NCBI RefSeq assembly: GCF_963678975.1
Contig: NC_089278.1
Location: 9,141,479-9,205,478 of the forward strand
Direction of reading: 5' to 3'
Source of the DNA: Dysidea avara
Lineage: Eukaryota; Porifera; Demospongiae; Dictyoceratida; Dysideidae
Length of the DNA: 64,000 nucleotides
The notes under the pieces: model-generated
What the model was told of the DNA's origin: nothing
The model's database searches: none
Seen by the model: only the letters and a program-made list of their open reading frames with translations
Shown here: positions 11,656 to 23,500 of the stretch, in pieces
Position numbering within the stretch: the first letter of the stretch is position 1
How the letters are laid out: the number at the start of each line of letters is the position of its first letter
Translations under genes and position numbers: made by a program

Positions 11656-12560
11656 CCCCCCCAGGGGCGGATCTAGGATTTATAAAAGAGGGGGGGCTAA
11701 CTCAAGGTATTAATCTCTTGGGTAGAGGTGTGCAAAGCACACTTCCCAGCATGCAAAGCATGCTGTAACTAGGGGGTCTGGGGGCATGCCCCCCCCAGGA
11801 AATTTTTGAAAAATAGATGCTAAAATACTGCAATTTGGAGATATTTCCACATAAAATTCATAATATTTTCTGCCTGTAGATATTTTATATAGCTACCGCC
11901 TTTAGATTATAGGTATGGCTCTTTGAAGCATTTTGTTAATGGAAAAGTTTGGGTAGGTACAGACAACCAAGTACATGATGCTCCCTCTCACAATTGCACA
12001 ACACTGAATAGGTGCATATTAGAATAATAATGTTGAAAGTGGAAAATTTTGAAATTTGAAGAATACAAGATTGAATCTGAGAGCATTTTCAATGGAAATT
12101 GTGTAGCTACCTGAATTAAGTATTGCCATACATATTAACTACATGAGTAGATGAATGAAGCCCTTTAAACAAACCAATACACTTCATTGTATGTATAGGT
12201 GCAGGCATATTTGGAAAAATTCCATAACAGAACCAACTATATGCTTCCAGTGAATGTTCTATTAGAGTAGTTAGCTGACTGCTCTATTAGAGTATCTCAA
12301 TCTTGTACACCTCCAATGCTGATACGGGTCCTTGTTGCATAAACTTTAGCATAAATCCACTGACAATACCTTGGAAAGATGTTTATAAAGTGGTTTTATG
12401 AGTATTTGTATTATTAGTGATCATATAATTATGCTAAGACAAAATTTCATTATAATACTCAGCATATTGATCAAGTAAAGCCTAAAAGTGAAGGGGGGGC
12501 TTCAGCCCCCAAATCCCCCCCCCCCCCCCAACAGTGTCTCCTAGATCCGCCTATATGATT
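11656..12560. mobile_element. hAT-like non-autonomous element in unit 2
   Basis: It begins CAGGGGCGGATCTAGG and ends near CCTAGATCCGCC with G-rich and C-rich tracts just inside both ends. There is no transposase frame. The interior carries two head-to-tail copies of the TGCTCTATTAGAGTA motif (about 12255-12295). Unit 1 has only short sequence at this place. Confidence 0.6.
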
Positions 12561-12739
12561 GGTGTGACAGGTTGAAAAAAATCTTCCTTATAAAATTGTG
12601 AATTTGGTAGCTGCATCAATTGCTCTAACAGAACATACACATTGAAGGTTTAAAGTTTGCTTTAAACTAATCTATGCAAGAACGAAAGCATGCAGGATTC
12701 TGACACAATTTCTAAGGAAAAGAAGATCCAAAATAAACA

Positions 12740-13512
12740 ACGGATTGGTTGTGTTTTCTGTTATGCTGCACTCCTGTATGTATATAGCACTCTGTAATCA
12801 AGTATGTATAGCTTGCAATATTGAAGTTATTGCTCACCCCAACAGCCTCCAGAATGAAGTTGTTAGCTATGGTACCCACCAGGTGCACTGTAATGTGCTT
12901 CCCATCCAGTAATTGTAATTTGTAATTGTAATTGTAATTTGTAATTGTAATTGTAATTTGTAATTGTAATTGTAAATTTTGGATAGAGGCGCGCGTAGCC
13001 TGTACATCCAAATCATACACACAAAAAAAGTAACTATACCCATTAAAAATCATACATTACTATAGTGTCTGTCCAGCAGATTCTTAAATTGAATAGGGGA
13101 GTTGGAGTCAATCACTGATTGGGGTAAAGAATTCCAATCATTAATCACTCTAATTGAAAAGAAGGATCTTGATAAGCAATTTGTATGTTTCATCTATGAC
13201 ATTGAAATAGTGCAGCTGGTGAGAACCAATGAAAGATTTACAACTACCTCTCATTGTGAATTCTACTTGTTTACCCACAACACTTGAATATATGGGTGGT
13301 CATTGTATTATAATCATTCCCTATAAGTAACATAGCTTGTATGTAAAGTATGATAAAGTGCACCTTATTGTAGTGACTTGTCACCTAGTTGATCACAAGA
13401 TATTCACAACACTGATCTACAGTATTCAACTCTAGTCTAGTTTGGTTAGACAGCTGTGCACAAAATAATTTCTCTTTTTGAGGAAGAAGATACACCAGTC
13501 CATCAGTACCCG
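12740..13512 (-). pseudogene. POT1: POT1 N-terminal exons, duplicated and interrupted
   Basis: This matches POT1 exons 1-4 of unit 1 (about 5620-6099). The exon 3 equivalent is split by a LINE tail (12905-13190) and extra bases occur in the exon 1 equivalent (near 13400). Exons 5-11 are missing between here and the glutamine synthetase copy. It is dead as POT1. Confidence 0.82.
12905..13190 (-). mobile_element. CR1/L2-like LINE 3' end fragment in the POT1 copy
   Basis: Read on the minus strand, this encodes a reverse-transcriptase C-terminal piece containing RVINDWNSLPQSV, typical of the CR1/L2/Jockey group, and it ends in a run of TAATTGTAATT-type repeats that serve as the 3' tail. It is strongly 5'-truncated and splits the exon 3 equivalent of the unit 2 POT1 fragment. 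Confidence 0.75.
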
Positions 13513-13542
13513 CCATCTTTTCACATTTTTATGCATGCGTAA

Positions 13543-14423
13543 TCCAGTAGAATGGACTAAACAGTGGCAAATGATATTGAACTCTGCCAAATGTGTTACT
13601 TTAAACTGTACTTGATCTTTATCAGCTTCCTATTCTATCAATAATACACTCTTACAATCAGTGGAACAACATAAATACCTAGGTGTGCTGTTACATAACT
13701 CCATGTCCAGGTCTAAACACATTCAAGAAGTAATCAATAAGGCAAGCAAGACATTAAATTTTGTGAAACAAACATTATACCAGTGCGAACCATCTGTCAA
13801 AGTTGCTGCCGCATATACCAAATCAGTGAGACCGATACTGGAATATGCAAATGTTGTATAAAATCCATACCAACAATACCTAATTGATAGCATTGAAATG
13901 GTACAACGGCGAGCAGCTAGGTGGGTCAAACAAGATTACAGACTAACAATCTGAAATGATAAATGATCTCCATTGGTCTACCCTACATGAACGCAGAAAG
14001 TTTAGCAGATTGATTATTTTTTATAATTTTTTACATTAAGATCCACCTGATATAAGTATCCTAGAGCATTACTCACATCACTCCTTGTCTCACTTTCCGC
14101 AATTATCTCACCATCAACAATTAATATCACCTTTAATGACATATAACTATTATCAGAAAAGCTTCTTCCCTCACGCCATGATTGATTGGGACAATTTACC
14201 AAATGAAATAATTGAATGCTATACCCTAGATGAATTCTTGTATCACCTAAGTTTTGTATGATCATGTATGAATAGCGGATGGACCAAACATTTAGACAAT
14301 CATATAACTTTGATTTACACTGAATGTATTGTGCTTATTATTTGGGGTTGTGCAGTTGCACCCCCGTGTTGTATCAGCCTTATATGGCTGCCTTACACAG
14401 TATAATAAATCCAAATCCAATCC
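13543..14423 (+). mobile_element. 5'-truncated LINE in the unit 2 POT1/MANBAL promoter
   Basis: The plus strand encodes the end of a reverse transcriptase: HKYLGVLLHNSMS, then VRPILEYANVV, VQRRAARWV and a LPNEIIECY-like C-terminus, in several shifted frames. The 3' end is a tail AATAAATCCAAATCCAATCC. It lies exactly between the NRF1-like site and the MANBAL start of unit 2, so the divergent promoter there is broken. The family is CR1/L2/Jockey-like. Confidence 0.8.
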
Positions 14424-14471
14424 ATGGGGCGTAGCTCTCGACTGTCATAACACTGCTACAAAACTTGCTTT

Positions 14472-14744
14472 ATGGAGATGTGGGATCTGTTAGACAAAGC
14501 CCTTCACTATGGTTTATTTCTAGGAGCAATATTTCAGATCATCGCAATTGCAGCGATAGTTGTTATTCCTCCCAAAGACACAAAAGACATAGAAGAGCAT
14601 GAAGAGACTTTAGAAGAGCTAGCGAAGACCAAAAGCAGCAGTAAGCAAGAAAGTAAACAGCAGTCAATTGTTTTGTCACTGCGAAAAAGAACTAAAGATA
14701 TGCGTATGTGTGTGCCATTCATTCCATATTGTATAAATGGGTAA
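14472..14744 (+). CDS. MANBAL: MANBAL-like copy 2 with altered C-terminus
   Basis: Ninety residues. The first 76 follow copy 1 including the membrane segment YGLFLGAIFQIIAIAAIVV. A deletion of about 118 bases then removes the stop and basic tail, joining to former 3' UTR sequence so that the protein ends in a new stretch (MRMCVPFIPYCING). Upstream, most of the shared promoter is separated from the gene by a LINE fragment. The reading frame is open, but loss of the promoter and basic tail suggests a pseudogene in the making or a changed product. Confidence 0.65.
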   Translation: MEMWDLLDKALHYGLFLGAIFQIIAIAAIVVIPPKDTKDIEEHEETLEELAKTKSSSKQESKQQSIVLSLRKRTKDMRMCVPFIPYCING

Positions 14745-14872
14745 AGCTATACTGCTATTTCACAACCCCAATATACTAGCTTCAGGTGTATCTTATATCT
14801 AAGGGAGGTACTAGGCTGTTATAACTGATAAACAATAGCAATCATATGTACATATGTAAAAATATCAATACA

Positions 14873-17800
14873 TTAAGTGGCCGTGACCAGTAGTTTCTCA
14901 TGTTTAACATCTTCATATGCAGTTGCAAGTACTCGTAGGAATCTTTCTCTTTCTTCATAACTTTGTACGGACAGATGCCAGGTGGCCAGTCCACGTATGG
15001 CTGAGATACTTGCAGTAGCTGAACGGCTTAATCTCTTCACAGCTTTGTCTATTTTAATTGACTCCATTAGTTCTGATATTAAGCTGTCATCGTCTGATAG
15101 TTCCAAGGGGGGTGGGTTATCAGGTAACTTCAATTTACCTTCTGTACAAACTATAGTGAAACTACATGCCTGTCTTCTTTTGGTTTCAACCCTGACAATG
15201 TTATGAAGTGTACAAGATTTGAGTATGGAATATTGTGGACTATCAGGAAGAAGAGCAAATGATAATTGCGGCCAGTGGATGAAGTCCTCACCAACAATGT
15301 ATAGTTTATGTGTAGTTAGTACCATACTACACGTAATGGTAGTGGTGTCATCTGTTAATTCTATTACCATATATTTGAGGATCATTACATCTTCTCCTGT
15401 TGGTGATTCACTGAGGGTTGATAGTACTGCATTAGGTTCCTGGTAGGATGTTTTACAAATGATCACATCTTCTGCTTCATTGTTAACTGGTAGTGGTGTT
15501 GAGAATGGCCTTCTCTTGTCAGTTTTGTGTTGGCCAATAGAATATTGTGTTAATAGTTTAGTGAAAGAATCATCTACTGAATCTTCTCTTGGCCTCATGC
15601 TTGGTAGTGCTTCTAAAAATTTGCTGGTGATATCGTAGTTCTGCGTGATGAATGTAAATGTACTGGAAGAGTTGCCCCCACTGATCCTAAAGAACTGATA
15701 GAATAGGCCAACGTTAACATCTTTCAGCTGTTGAAAGGCAATGTACTGAAAACAAAGAGGTCTACAATGCTGTTCTGGGTTGTTGTATAAGTGAGAAGCA
15801 AAAGGACATTTTCCACCATCTTCTATCCACTGTTTCATACTCTGTGGGTCAGTAAGTAAATAAATTGCTTGAGTGCTGACAAACACAAATGTTTGTATAT
15901 TTGTATTGGATGCTATGAATGGAATACACATGCAACTAAAAGTGAATTTCACTTTTTCTTTGCTGGGAAACTGAGAGATATACCTGTGGAAGTATTCTTC
16001 TTGTTTGTCAAATGTAACCTCATTAAGATCTATTTTGATATCATGATCAGGAGTGGTTAATGTTGCAACATTCTCTGGTGTTTTTGAGACAGTTTTGGCA
16101 CTTACTACTGTTGAGAAGGTCTTCATATTAACGGATGGGTGCCTGTTAGCTAGTTCAGGCCATAACAAACTGGTGATACTGCCCACAGGAACAACAGATG
16201 CTGGGCTGGATTCAATGACAGCCATGAAAGACTGTAACTGACCAATACCTTGTAGACAAAAGTACCATCCGGTCTCTGTTTTCTCCCCAAATTCACCAGT
16301 GTGGGAAAATATCACGACTACTTCGTGTACTCCATTCCTTGTGTCTCCCACAAGACATGGCTCACGACATACCTCCAACTTGTTCACATCACTTAACAGC
16401 TCTGACTGTAGCACTTGTACCTTGTTAGTAATGGGGGTCACATTCATAGATAATGGTGGTGGCCAGCATAAATGATCCTCATCACACATAAACAATTTCT
16501 CATCAGTGATCACCAATGTTCTGTGACAAAATTCAGTGCCACCTTCTTGCAACACAGAGACACAAAGGTAGGCACAAACATTAGTGGCTGCAGCAGTTGT
16601 AATAATATTTGCTTGTATGCTTTCCTCAGGGGACAGAGTAGTGCTATAGCTTGTGGCGTGCTGTGAGCTCAGTTGGTCAATGACGTCTTCTTGAACAAGT
16701 TGTCTCTTTAAAACACACTCGTCTGTTTCATCAAGCACAATAATGCTACAAACATCTCCAATAATGCGGTTCTTCTGTAGTTCAGTGCTTGTGTAGACAT
16801 TGTATTTCACCTGTTCACCATCCATAGCTGCCTTCAAGGTCTCTGCCAAGCTAGTAGTGTGTTCAGCATTATGGATTAGCAATACAATGATGTCTTCCAA
16901 GTGACTAGTCTCTAGACGCAATGACTGCTTCTCCAAACCAATCACAATTTGTTTGAGTTCACCATATGTTATAGAATGTGATGGCACTAGAGGTAGATTG
17001 TCAGTCTCCCATGAAAATGAAGATTTGTACGTGCTAGTTATATTCAGAAAGTGTATGGATTTGCTGGTAATGAGTACAGTCACATCTTTCTCATGATCAG
17101 GTGAAGTCCATAGTACACAACTACACCACAGCACGTACATTAAGACTTCATCATTGTGTACTTGTTTTGTGGCTTGTAAGTGAGCAAAGAACTTGTGCAT
17201 CAGGTCACTGTCCAGCATTGGCAAGGGTAGTGAACATTTTTGAAAGAATGGAGGAGGAGGGGTAGGGGGTGGGGCTGGTGGTGGTGGTGCAGATACTTCA
17301 AGTACTTCTGGTTCAGCTCTGCAAAAAAGATAAAAAATCTACATGCACATATAAAAAAATCAGCTGACATTTCACAAGAGTCACTTTCTTCGGTCTTCTT
17401 TTTCTTACTCGACTTGCCCTTTCGTTGCTTCTTGCGTGGACTATTCTAGATCAACACACAACAGTGCTATCAGCCGTATGCATCAACAGTGAAATACCTT
17501 GTGAGATTTTTGTTCTTCCTCAGCATTAAGCATGGAGAGCCATTTGTCTCCACCTTCCTTGCGCATTGTCTCCATCTTAATTTTAAGAGCTACAAGTAGC
17601 ATACATGAGAGCTGGAATGGCAGAAATTTAATAATATTTACCAGCAGCTCTGCTCAAAGAAACACAGTCAACATCTTCAGACAATGTTGTCATCTATTGT
17701 AATAATACGTATGTACCACTGCAACGTAATACATAACGTCAACCTTCTTGCCACTCAACGGTGATCTTTTGATCTGCTGCAGTTGTTGCCGCTGTGGACT

Positions 17801-20800
17801 CTCCATACAATCAGTGATATTGTCACTTGACTGTTGTTGAACACCCATAGCATCCTGTGTGCATACTAATAGGTAGGTCTGTAAATGTAAACGATAGCAC
17901 AAATTACCAACTCCTCTGTGGTGGCTTCAAGTCCATCTAAACTTAGCTGTAAGACATACGTATGACTACAACATATTTGAAAATCACATTTTCATACCTG
18001 CTTCTGTGTGTTAGGTAGTAACTTGAAGACTTCAATTCTGTAATCAGTAACATTAGTTAGGGGATTACCCTTTAGTAGAAGGTGCTCCAGGCAATCCAAG
18101 TTAGAGAGGTGATCGACTTCTTTAACCTATAAGTTGACAGTGATATACCCCTTGGTGTGTATTAGCTACTCACATCTACAATGCTATTCTGATTGAGGTT
18201 CAAATACACCAGAGAAAACATCTTCTTTAACCCTAACAATAACCAAAAGGTGTTAACAAGACACGTACAGGACACACATGCTCAGCTCCCTTTACCTTCC
18301 ATTGAGGTGATCTGATTATTGGCCAGACTGAGTTTGGAAATGTTGCCAAGTTTTGAGCTGAGGTTGTCTAGCCTGCTAATCTGGTTGTAGCCAAGATCTA
18401 AAGTAGTCAATTCTGAAAGCTCCTAAAGCATAGTCAGTACTCTAATATAGGACAACGCATACTTTACAACTCACAGATAAATTTTCTACAGTATCAATTG
18501 TATTATGAGACAGGTCCAGTTCTACAAGATTGGGCAGTAGTCGCTAAATAAAATTTATGATATAATTTTCACTTTTTAAGGTGTTCACTTACTAAGCTCT
18601 CATCAATCTTTTCTAAATTGTTGTACTTGAATATAAGTCGCTGTAGCTGAGGCCATTGACATGATTTCTTGACCACATCCTCTGTCAGTCCATTTTGACC
18701 TTCCAGTGAGTCATCAAGATCATCACTTGATTGATGGTTGATATCACTTTGACCCTTGACATCATCTGAAGGTTGACTATCCACCACAAGAAACTCCTGG
18801 AGACACATAATATTGCCACAAAAAATACATTTTTTTTTGTCAGAAAAATCAAAATAGTGTTCATATTGCATGATTGGTTTCATCATAAAAGACTGGCACT
18901 TAATTCATAAAGTGGATATTTATCATTCAAGACACACGTATAAGTATAGGACTCACCCAGAGTACACTTTTACTTCTGTAAACCTCCAAACAGACCAGCT
19001 GTGTGTATAGACACTCTAGACCAACACAGTACTCAACTTCTAATGCTTCCAACTGGTACAAAGAAAAGGATAATGATAGACCTTTAATGATATACTCACT
19101 CTTAAAGAAATAAGTGATTTGAATGGTGCCAGGTCAACCTTGACATCTGCAGTCAATGTTACAGTTTGGTTGAGAGCTGGGGCTATCTACACAAGTATTA
19201 CTGTCAATGGCACAATGCATAGTAGCACAAGAGACAACAACACCTTCAATCTTTGGAGCTGGTAAAAGAAATCGTATAGTTGAGTAATATCATCTTTGTC
19301 ATGGTAGCTAGCTACAAAATTTGAACACAATAATAATAATAATAATAAGTTGATAGTAACTTACAGCATGCCTCAATTGGGATTTGCAGCCTCCGCTGGA
19401 TACAGTACACTTGTACTGGAGTGAGACTGATAAAGCCTCCACTTGATAAAATAGCATCACCTGTGACAAAACAGGGTATTATTATTATTATTTGTTTACT
19501 GTACAGAAACCTCCATATGGAGTATATAGTACAACAGATTAAATTAAGAATAATTGTAGTGATTGTACTTAGCTATAATTAATACATTGTTTAAATGTGC
19601 TTAAGGTAGGTGATTCCACAGTACTGCTAGATAGGTTATTCCATAATTTAATTGTAGAGGGGTAATAAGAGTAAAGGTAAGAGTCAATTCTGGAGTGTGG
19701 CTGTAAAAATCGTTGATCGTGACCTCGTGTTTGGCTTGCTGTTGGGGATTAAATAGTTTCTATTATCGATGTGAACTTGTCTATGCACCATTTTATACAT
19801 CGTAACTAGCTTCAAATTGTTCTGTCGCTGTTCAAGAGTTGGTAGATTCAGGTGATCTAGTATCTCAGTTACAGGGTGAATAATTGTTTGTAATAAACCT
19901 TGCAGCTCTTCGTTGGACCATTTCTAACTAGTAGATGTTACTGTTAGTGTATGGAGACTAGACAGTTGATGCATACTCTAAGATAGGACGTACTATTGCT
20001 AGATAACACAGCTTCTTAGTTTGTTGAGTGCAAGAGCTAATATTACGTCGTAAAAAGGCATTGGCTGAGTTCGCTTTACAGGTAACATGTTGGATATGGT
20101 TTGATTGGATTGGAGTTTGATTGGATTGGTACACATTGTGTACAGCAGAAGCCAAACATTGACTCACTCTGATTACAGAAAGTGGCAGACAGTTGTTGAA
20201 TGATGCTCATCACGTCCTATGAGAACATCGGAATAATGACGATACACACACAGTGAGTACCTACATAGACTGGGTATTGTAGAAACTTCAGCAACTCCAG
20301 TGGAGGGGATGGAAGTATCCTGATCAGCTCCTTGAGGTATTCATCTAGTTTTACTTTTCTCAATGATGTATAGTGTTCCGTCTTACTGCGAAATACTTTC
20401 TTAGGTGGCAACAATTTCTTCTCAACATTGTATTGCTTAACAAGCTACGAAACAATACACACATGTTGTTAGGTGTTTCTCATTGAACTTCAGCACACAA
20501 GGATGCTCATATCTGGCTATAAATATGACTTTTTAAAAGCTCCAGTATTTTTCTAATCTAAAGCTAACACATACTTATAGTATCAGCCACGCAGATCGGG
20601 ATGAGACCACTTTCCTTCAGGGGAAAGTGGTCTGGCCACAAAAGAAGTTACACACATACAACCAACTAATCATAGTACTGTATGAACTAACCATTTCATG
20701 CAAATCATCAAATTCTCTGTACCTCCTGGCCACAAGCCACTGACAATCACCCACCACAACTTGGATCACATACACCTATATGAGATGATCATTGCAGATC

Positions 20801-21049
20801 CTGCAGATCTTATACAATATTTACCGTGTGGTCTTCTACTTTCCTCGTCTCAATAATGGAGACATCACATAGTATGCAGCTATCGAAGATCGCCTCTTGT
20901 ATTATCGGTTCCTGGATGATCAATTCTGCAGCATCTCCACTAGTGATGGAGGGTACCCAACCCCAGTCTCGCTCTATGCTGTCTGGAAGAATATTTACAC
21001 AACCTTTGAGGGCCGGTACGAATGAAGGGACTGGAGTGCGCGATGCCAT
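14873..21049 (-). CDS. NISCH: Nischarin (PX and leucine-rich repeat protein)
   Basis: Nischarin is an endosomal scaffold that binds phosphoinositides through a PX domain and interacts with integrin alpha-5, Rac and PAK in vertebrates. Exon 1 (20825-21049) starts MASRTPVPSFVPALKG. Exons 2 and 3 (20692-20775, 20265-20444) encode the PX domain with ARRYREFDDLHEM and LLPPKKVFRSK. Exons 4 (20168-20216) and 5 (19375-19460; ISLTPVQVY matches human IGPLQLYAV) follow. Several short exons between 18000 and 19300 carry leucine-rich repeats such as LVELDLSHN and TTLDLGYNQI. The last exon (14873 to about 17318) is one open frame of over 800 residues including a proline-rich start, DVNVGLFYQFFRISGG and the C-terminal WHLSVQSYEERERFL, all paralleling human nischarin. 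A LINE fragment sits in intron 4. The 3' half is duplicated at 6706-9388. Confidence 0.9.
19480..20165 (-). mobile_element. 5'-truncated CR1-like LINE in nischarin intron 4
   Basis: The minus strand encodes a reverse-transcriptase tail (CYLAIVRPILEYASTV followed by a QRRAA-type segment), with small shifts, and ends in an ATT repeat at 19482-19492. The element has the same orientation as the gene and lies between exon 4 and exon 5, so it need not harm splicing. Confidence 0.75.
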
Positions 21050-21240
21050 TAATTACTCCATGGCATAATTTCCCGAGTAATTGTAAACGAGGACCTTTTA
21101 AAGTATTAAACCATTTCCGGTTTCGAACAAATACGGACGGTCGGGCGGCGGGTCTCCACCTTTCATGCGAACGAACAGATCAGATCTCGGATCAGATTCT
21201 GTAATTATACTTTTAACATACAAATTTAAAATTGAGAAAT

Positions 21241-22274
21241 TTAAGAAGATGAGCAACAGGAACGTTTATTTGGTCCATTTTCTTCTGCAGGTAGCTGCTC
21301 AACTGGTCTTGATAATCTGATAGTATCTGTGTGAGGTGGAGCTATTAATACTTTGAGCATGGCTTTAATGAGGTGCCTAGAATCAAGAACACACAACATA
21401 CAGATACTCCACATTTTTCGTACTCATACGTGATGGATTCTTCAACATTAGAGTATGTTTTTACTGATATGTAATTCCAATAAATAAATCCGTTGTCTTT
21501 AGAAAACTTCTCAATGGAGTCTTGTGAAATAGTTTTGTCGACTAAATCAGACTGGAAGATAACATGTATACAATAGTACAAAAAACACACACTGAATACT
21601 TTATTGGCCAGTAAAATACTAGGAACGGGGTCTCCATTTGCTTGTGTCACTCTTGTGTCTACCTCCTTCTTCCATTTTGCACAACTTTCTAATGATTTTT
21701 GGTTGGTGACGTCGAACAGCACACAACAGCCAGATGCACCCTGATAGTAACTTCTACACATCACTTGAAACTGATCTTGTCCTGTATGACCATACATACA
21801 TATACACACACAATGCAACAGTGAATAGTACTATACCACGGCTAAAAGTACATCCTACTACCCAAATTTTCCCTCTACTGTTTTCATTTTTGTGATATAT
21901 GGTATATTCAAGGCATGAATAAATTGTACTTACCTGCCATGTCCCAGAGCTAAATAAAAGACAAAATTTCAGTAAATAAACTTTCTTTGAACCCTTACAT
22001 GTAATCGGATGACGTCACTTTCTGACCATCTTATACTTCTCTGGTGATACTCAGCTACACACAGACAACATCATTCTTTTACAATGAATATTGTAAATCA
22101 TTATATACCTCCAAAGGTTGGTTTATAGTGGGGTAGCCAGCGTCTGTTGACGTATCGCTCTACAAATGATGTTTTACCTGCAAGCATATCATGATAAATT
22201 ATCCTGTACATAACTTGATGTATACCTGTGCTTGGGTCTCCAATAATTAATACCTTGAATTGTGTTTCAGTCAT
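21241..22274 (-). CDS. Rab32/Rab38/Rab29-like small GTPase A
   Basis: Exons: 22225-22274 (MTETQFKVLIIGDPSTG), about 22104-22177 (KTSFVERYVNRRWLPHYKPTFGG), a short exon ending SDVIRLH, a very short LWDMAG exon, then two more from about 21785 to 21241. G1 is GDPSTGKTS and G3 is LWDMAGQDQF. The stretch VLFDVTNQKSLESCAKWKKEVD with NGDPVPSILLANKSDL is characteristic of the Rab32/38/29 group, which acts in lysosome-related organelle and endosome traffic. The C-terminus KRSCCSSS gives two cysteines for prenylation. It stands tail-to-head upstream of nischarin and divergent from a second Rab of the same group. Confidence 0.85.
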
Positions 22275-22331
22275 AGCATTGCTATATGAATAGAAAAATG
22301 AAGAGTACATTAAAATACATGGTTGATTTTA

Positions 22332-22652
22332 TGCACCTATCAATGTTAAGCCCCACTACCCCCCCTCCCGGGCTTACTAAGGGATTAGTGGGGGATTTTC
22401 GCTGATTTGATCAGAGATTTTGCCCCACTAGTGGGGCATTTGACCATTCAAAATTTTAGGCGTTTGCTTTAGCTTGCAAGCTATGAAAATTAATCTGTTT
22501 CCTAAAGTTTATTCCAGCGATACTACATGGAGATTTGACCACTAGTTGTTCCCCAGTGGGTGGAGAATTTGATTTTTCAAAAAGTCAAATCCCCACCATT
22601 TCCCCCACTACGCCCGGGAGGGGGGAGGTGGGGGATAACATTGATAGGTGCA
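22332..22652. mobile_element. MITE, family copy 1 (TGCACCTATCAATGTTA ends)
   Basis: Terminal inverted repeats begin TGCACCTATCAATGTTA and continue with C-rich CCCCACTACC-type sequence; the other end is the complement of TGCACCTATCAATGTTATCC. Flanks read TTA on both sides, compatible with a three-base TWA duplication as in PIF/Harbinger elements. A second copy is at 48375-48621. Confidence 0.8.
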
Positions 22653-22823
22653 TTAGGTTTAGTACGTATTCAGACTCCCTTACAATAATTATATAGCTAC
22701 TGCAGTACCAACACATGTCATATAGACTCATATACAAGCAAAATGATTACGTTTTACCCTAGTGCTAAAAACGCATAACATAGTTCAGGCCAATGCTGAC
22801 ATCTTTAAAATAGATTCTAGTTA

Positions 22824-23500
22824 TTAGGCCACCGATTGTAGATTCCTTGTTTCCTGCCACCCACCCGCATGGTAATTTTAGAGCCGCATGCAAATTTATT
22901 ATTGCGTTTGATAGTCACGTGACCTGAATATTAATACTGGCAGGCAGTTCAGTTGTGTGGTCGTGTCATTGGGATGAAGACTAGGTTATTGGATAGGTGG
23001 ACTCTGATGTGAGCATCTGATGTTATTTAGTGCATGGCATCCGGCCTAATACTAGCAGTGAATCCTAGCTTCAAGTAGCCATTGGTAAACTTGAGATGCG
23101 CATCAACTCTCAATCTGTTGTGTCGAAAAATTCGTACTGTTGAAGCTGATGGTACAGAGTCAGGCTAGTAAGTACAGTACTAGCTAGCACGTGTCACTGC
23201 AAGCATGGCAAACCCAGCAGCTCTATACGCAAATGCCTTTCTGGCTGCTCAGGAAACACTGCAACACTTCAAATCTAACCTTCTAGAGGTTTGAATCTTA
23301 GCAAATTACAACTAACCTTGAATCTAGCTCTCCTGAATTTAAGAGAAAAAAGCTATTTGGAGTTAACGGGCTCCCTTCAATATCCTTAATATTAAATAAT
23401 AGATTTTAGCAATATAATAAATAATAGCCAGCCGTCCGCCCGCATGGTATTTTTAGTCTGACTAGGACGGGAAACAAGGCATTTACAATTGTTGGCCTAA
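22824..23500. mobile_element. Inverted-repeat element with TTAGGCCA ends
   Basis: The ends TTAGGCCACCGATTGTAGAT and the complement of TACAATTGTTGGCCTAA pair, and the match continues through CCTTGTTTCC and CCCGCATGGT segments. Inside is a short open segment at 23204-23287 starting MANPAALYANAF and followed by a GT. No transposase frame is seen, and the target duplication is not clear. Confidence 0.65.

Larger units (their letters stand above)
1385..17569. repeat. Tandem segmental duplication, two units of about 8 kb
   Basis: Unit 1 is about 1385-9388 and unit 2 about 9389-17569. Gene order in both is POT1 second-OB exons, glutamine synthetase, POT1 N-terminal exons, MANBAL and nischarin 3' half. 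At the junction (9385-9391) nischarin sequence ending CGCATTGT passes directly into POT1 intron sequence TACTTTAAAAT. The units differ by point changes, small indels, a large loss of POT1 exons 4-11 in unit 2, and separate insertions. Confidence 0.93.

Noticed and set aside
1385-17569. False duplication from joining two haplotypes
   Set aside because: Decay affects exactly the gene copies cut by the junction, and each unit has its own insertions and deletions. An assembly artefact would not predict that, though read evidence across 9388 is still the deciding test.
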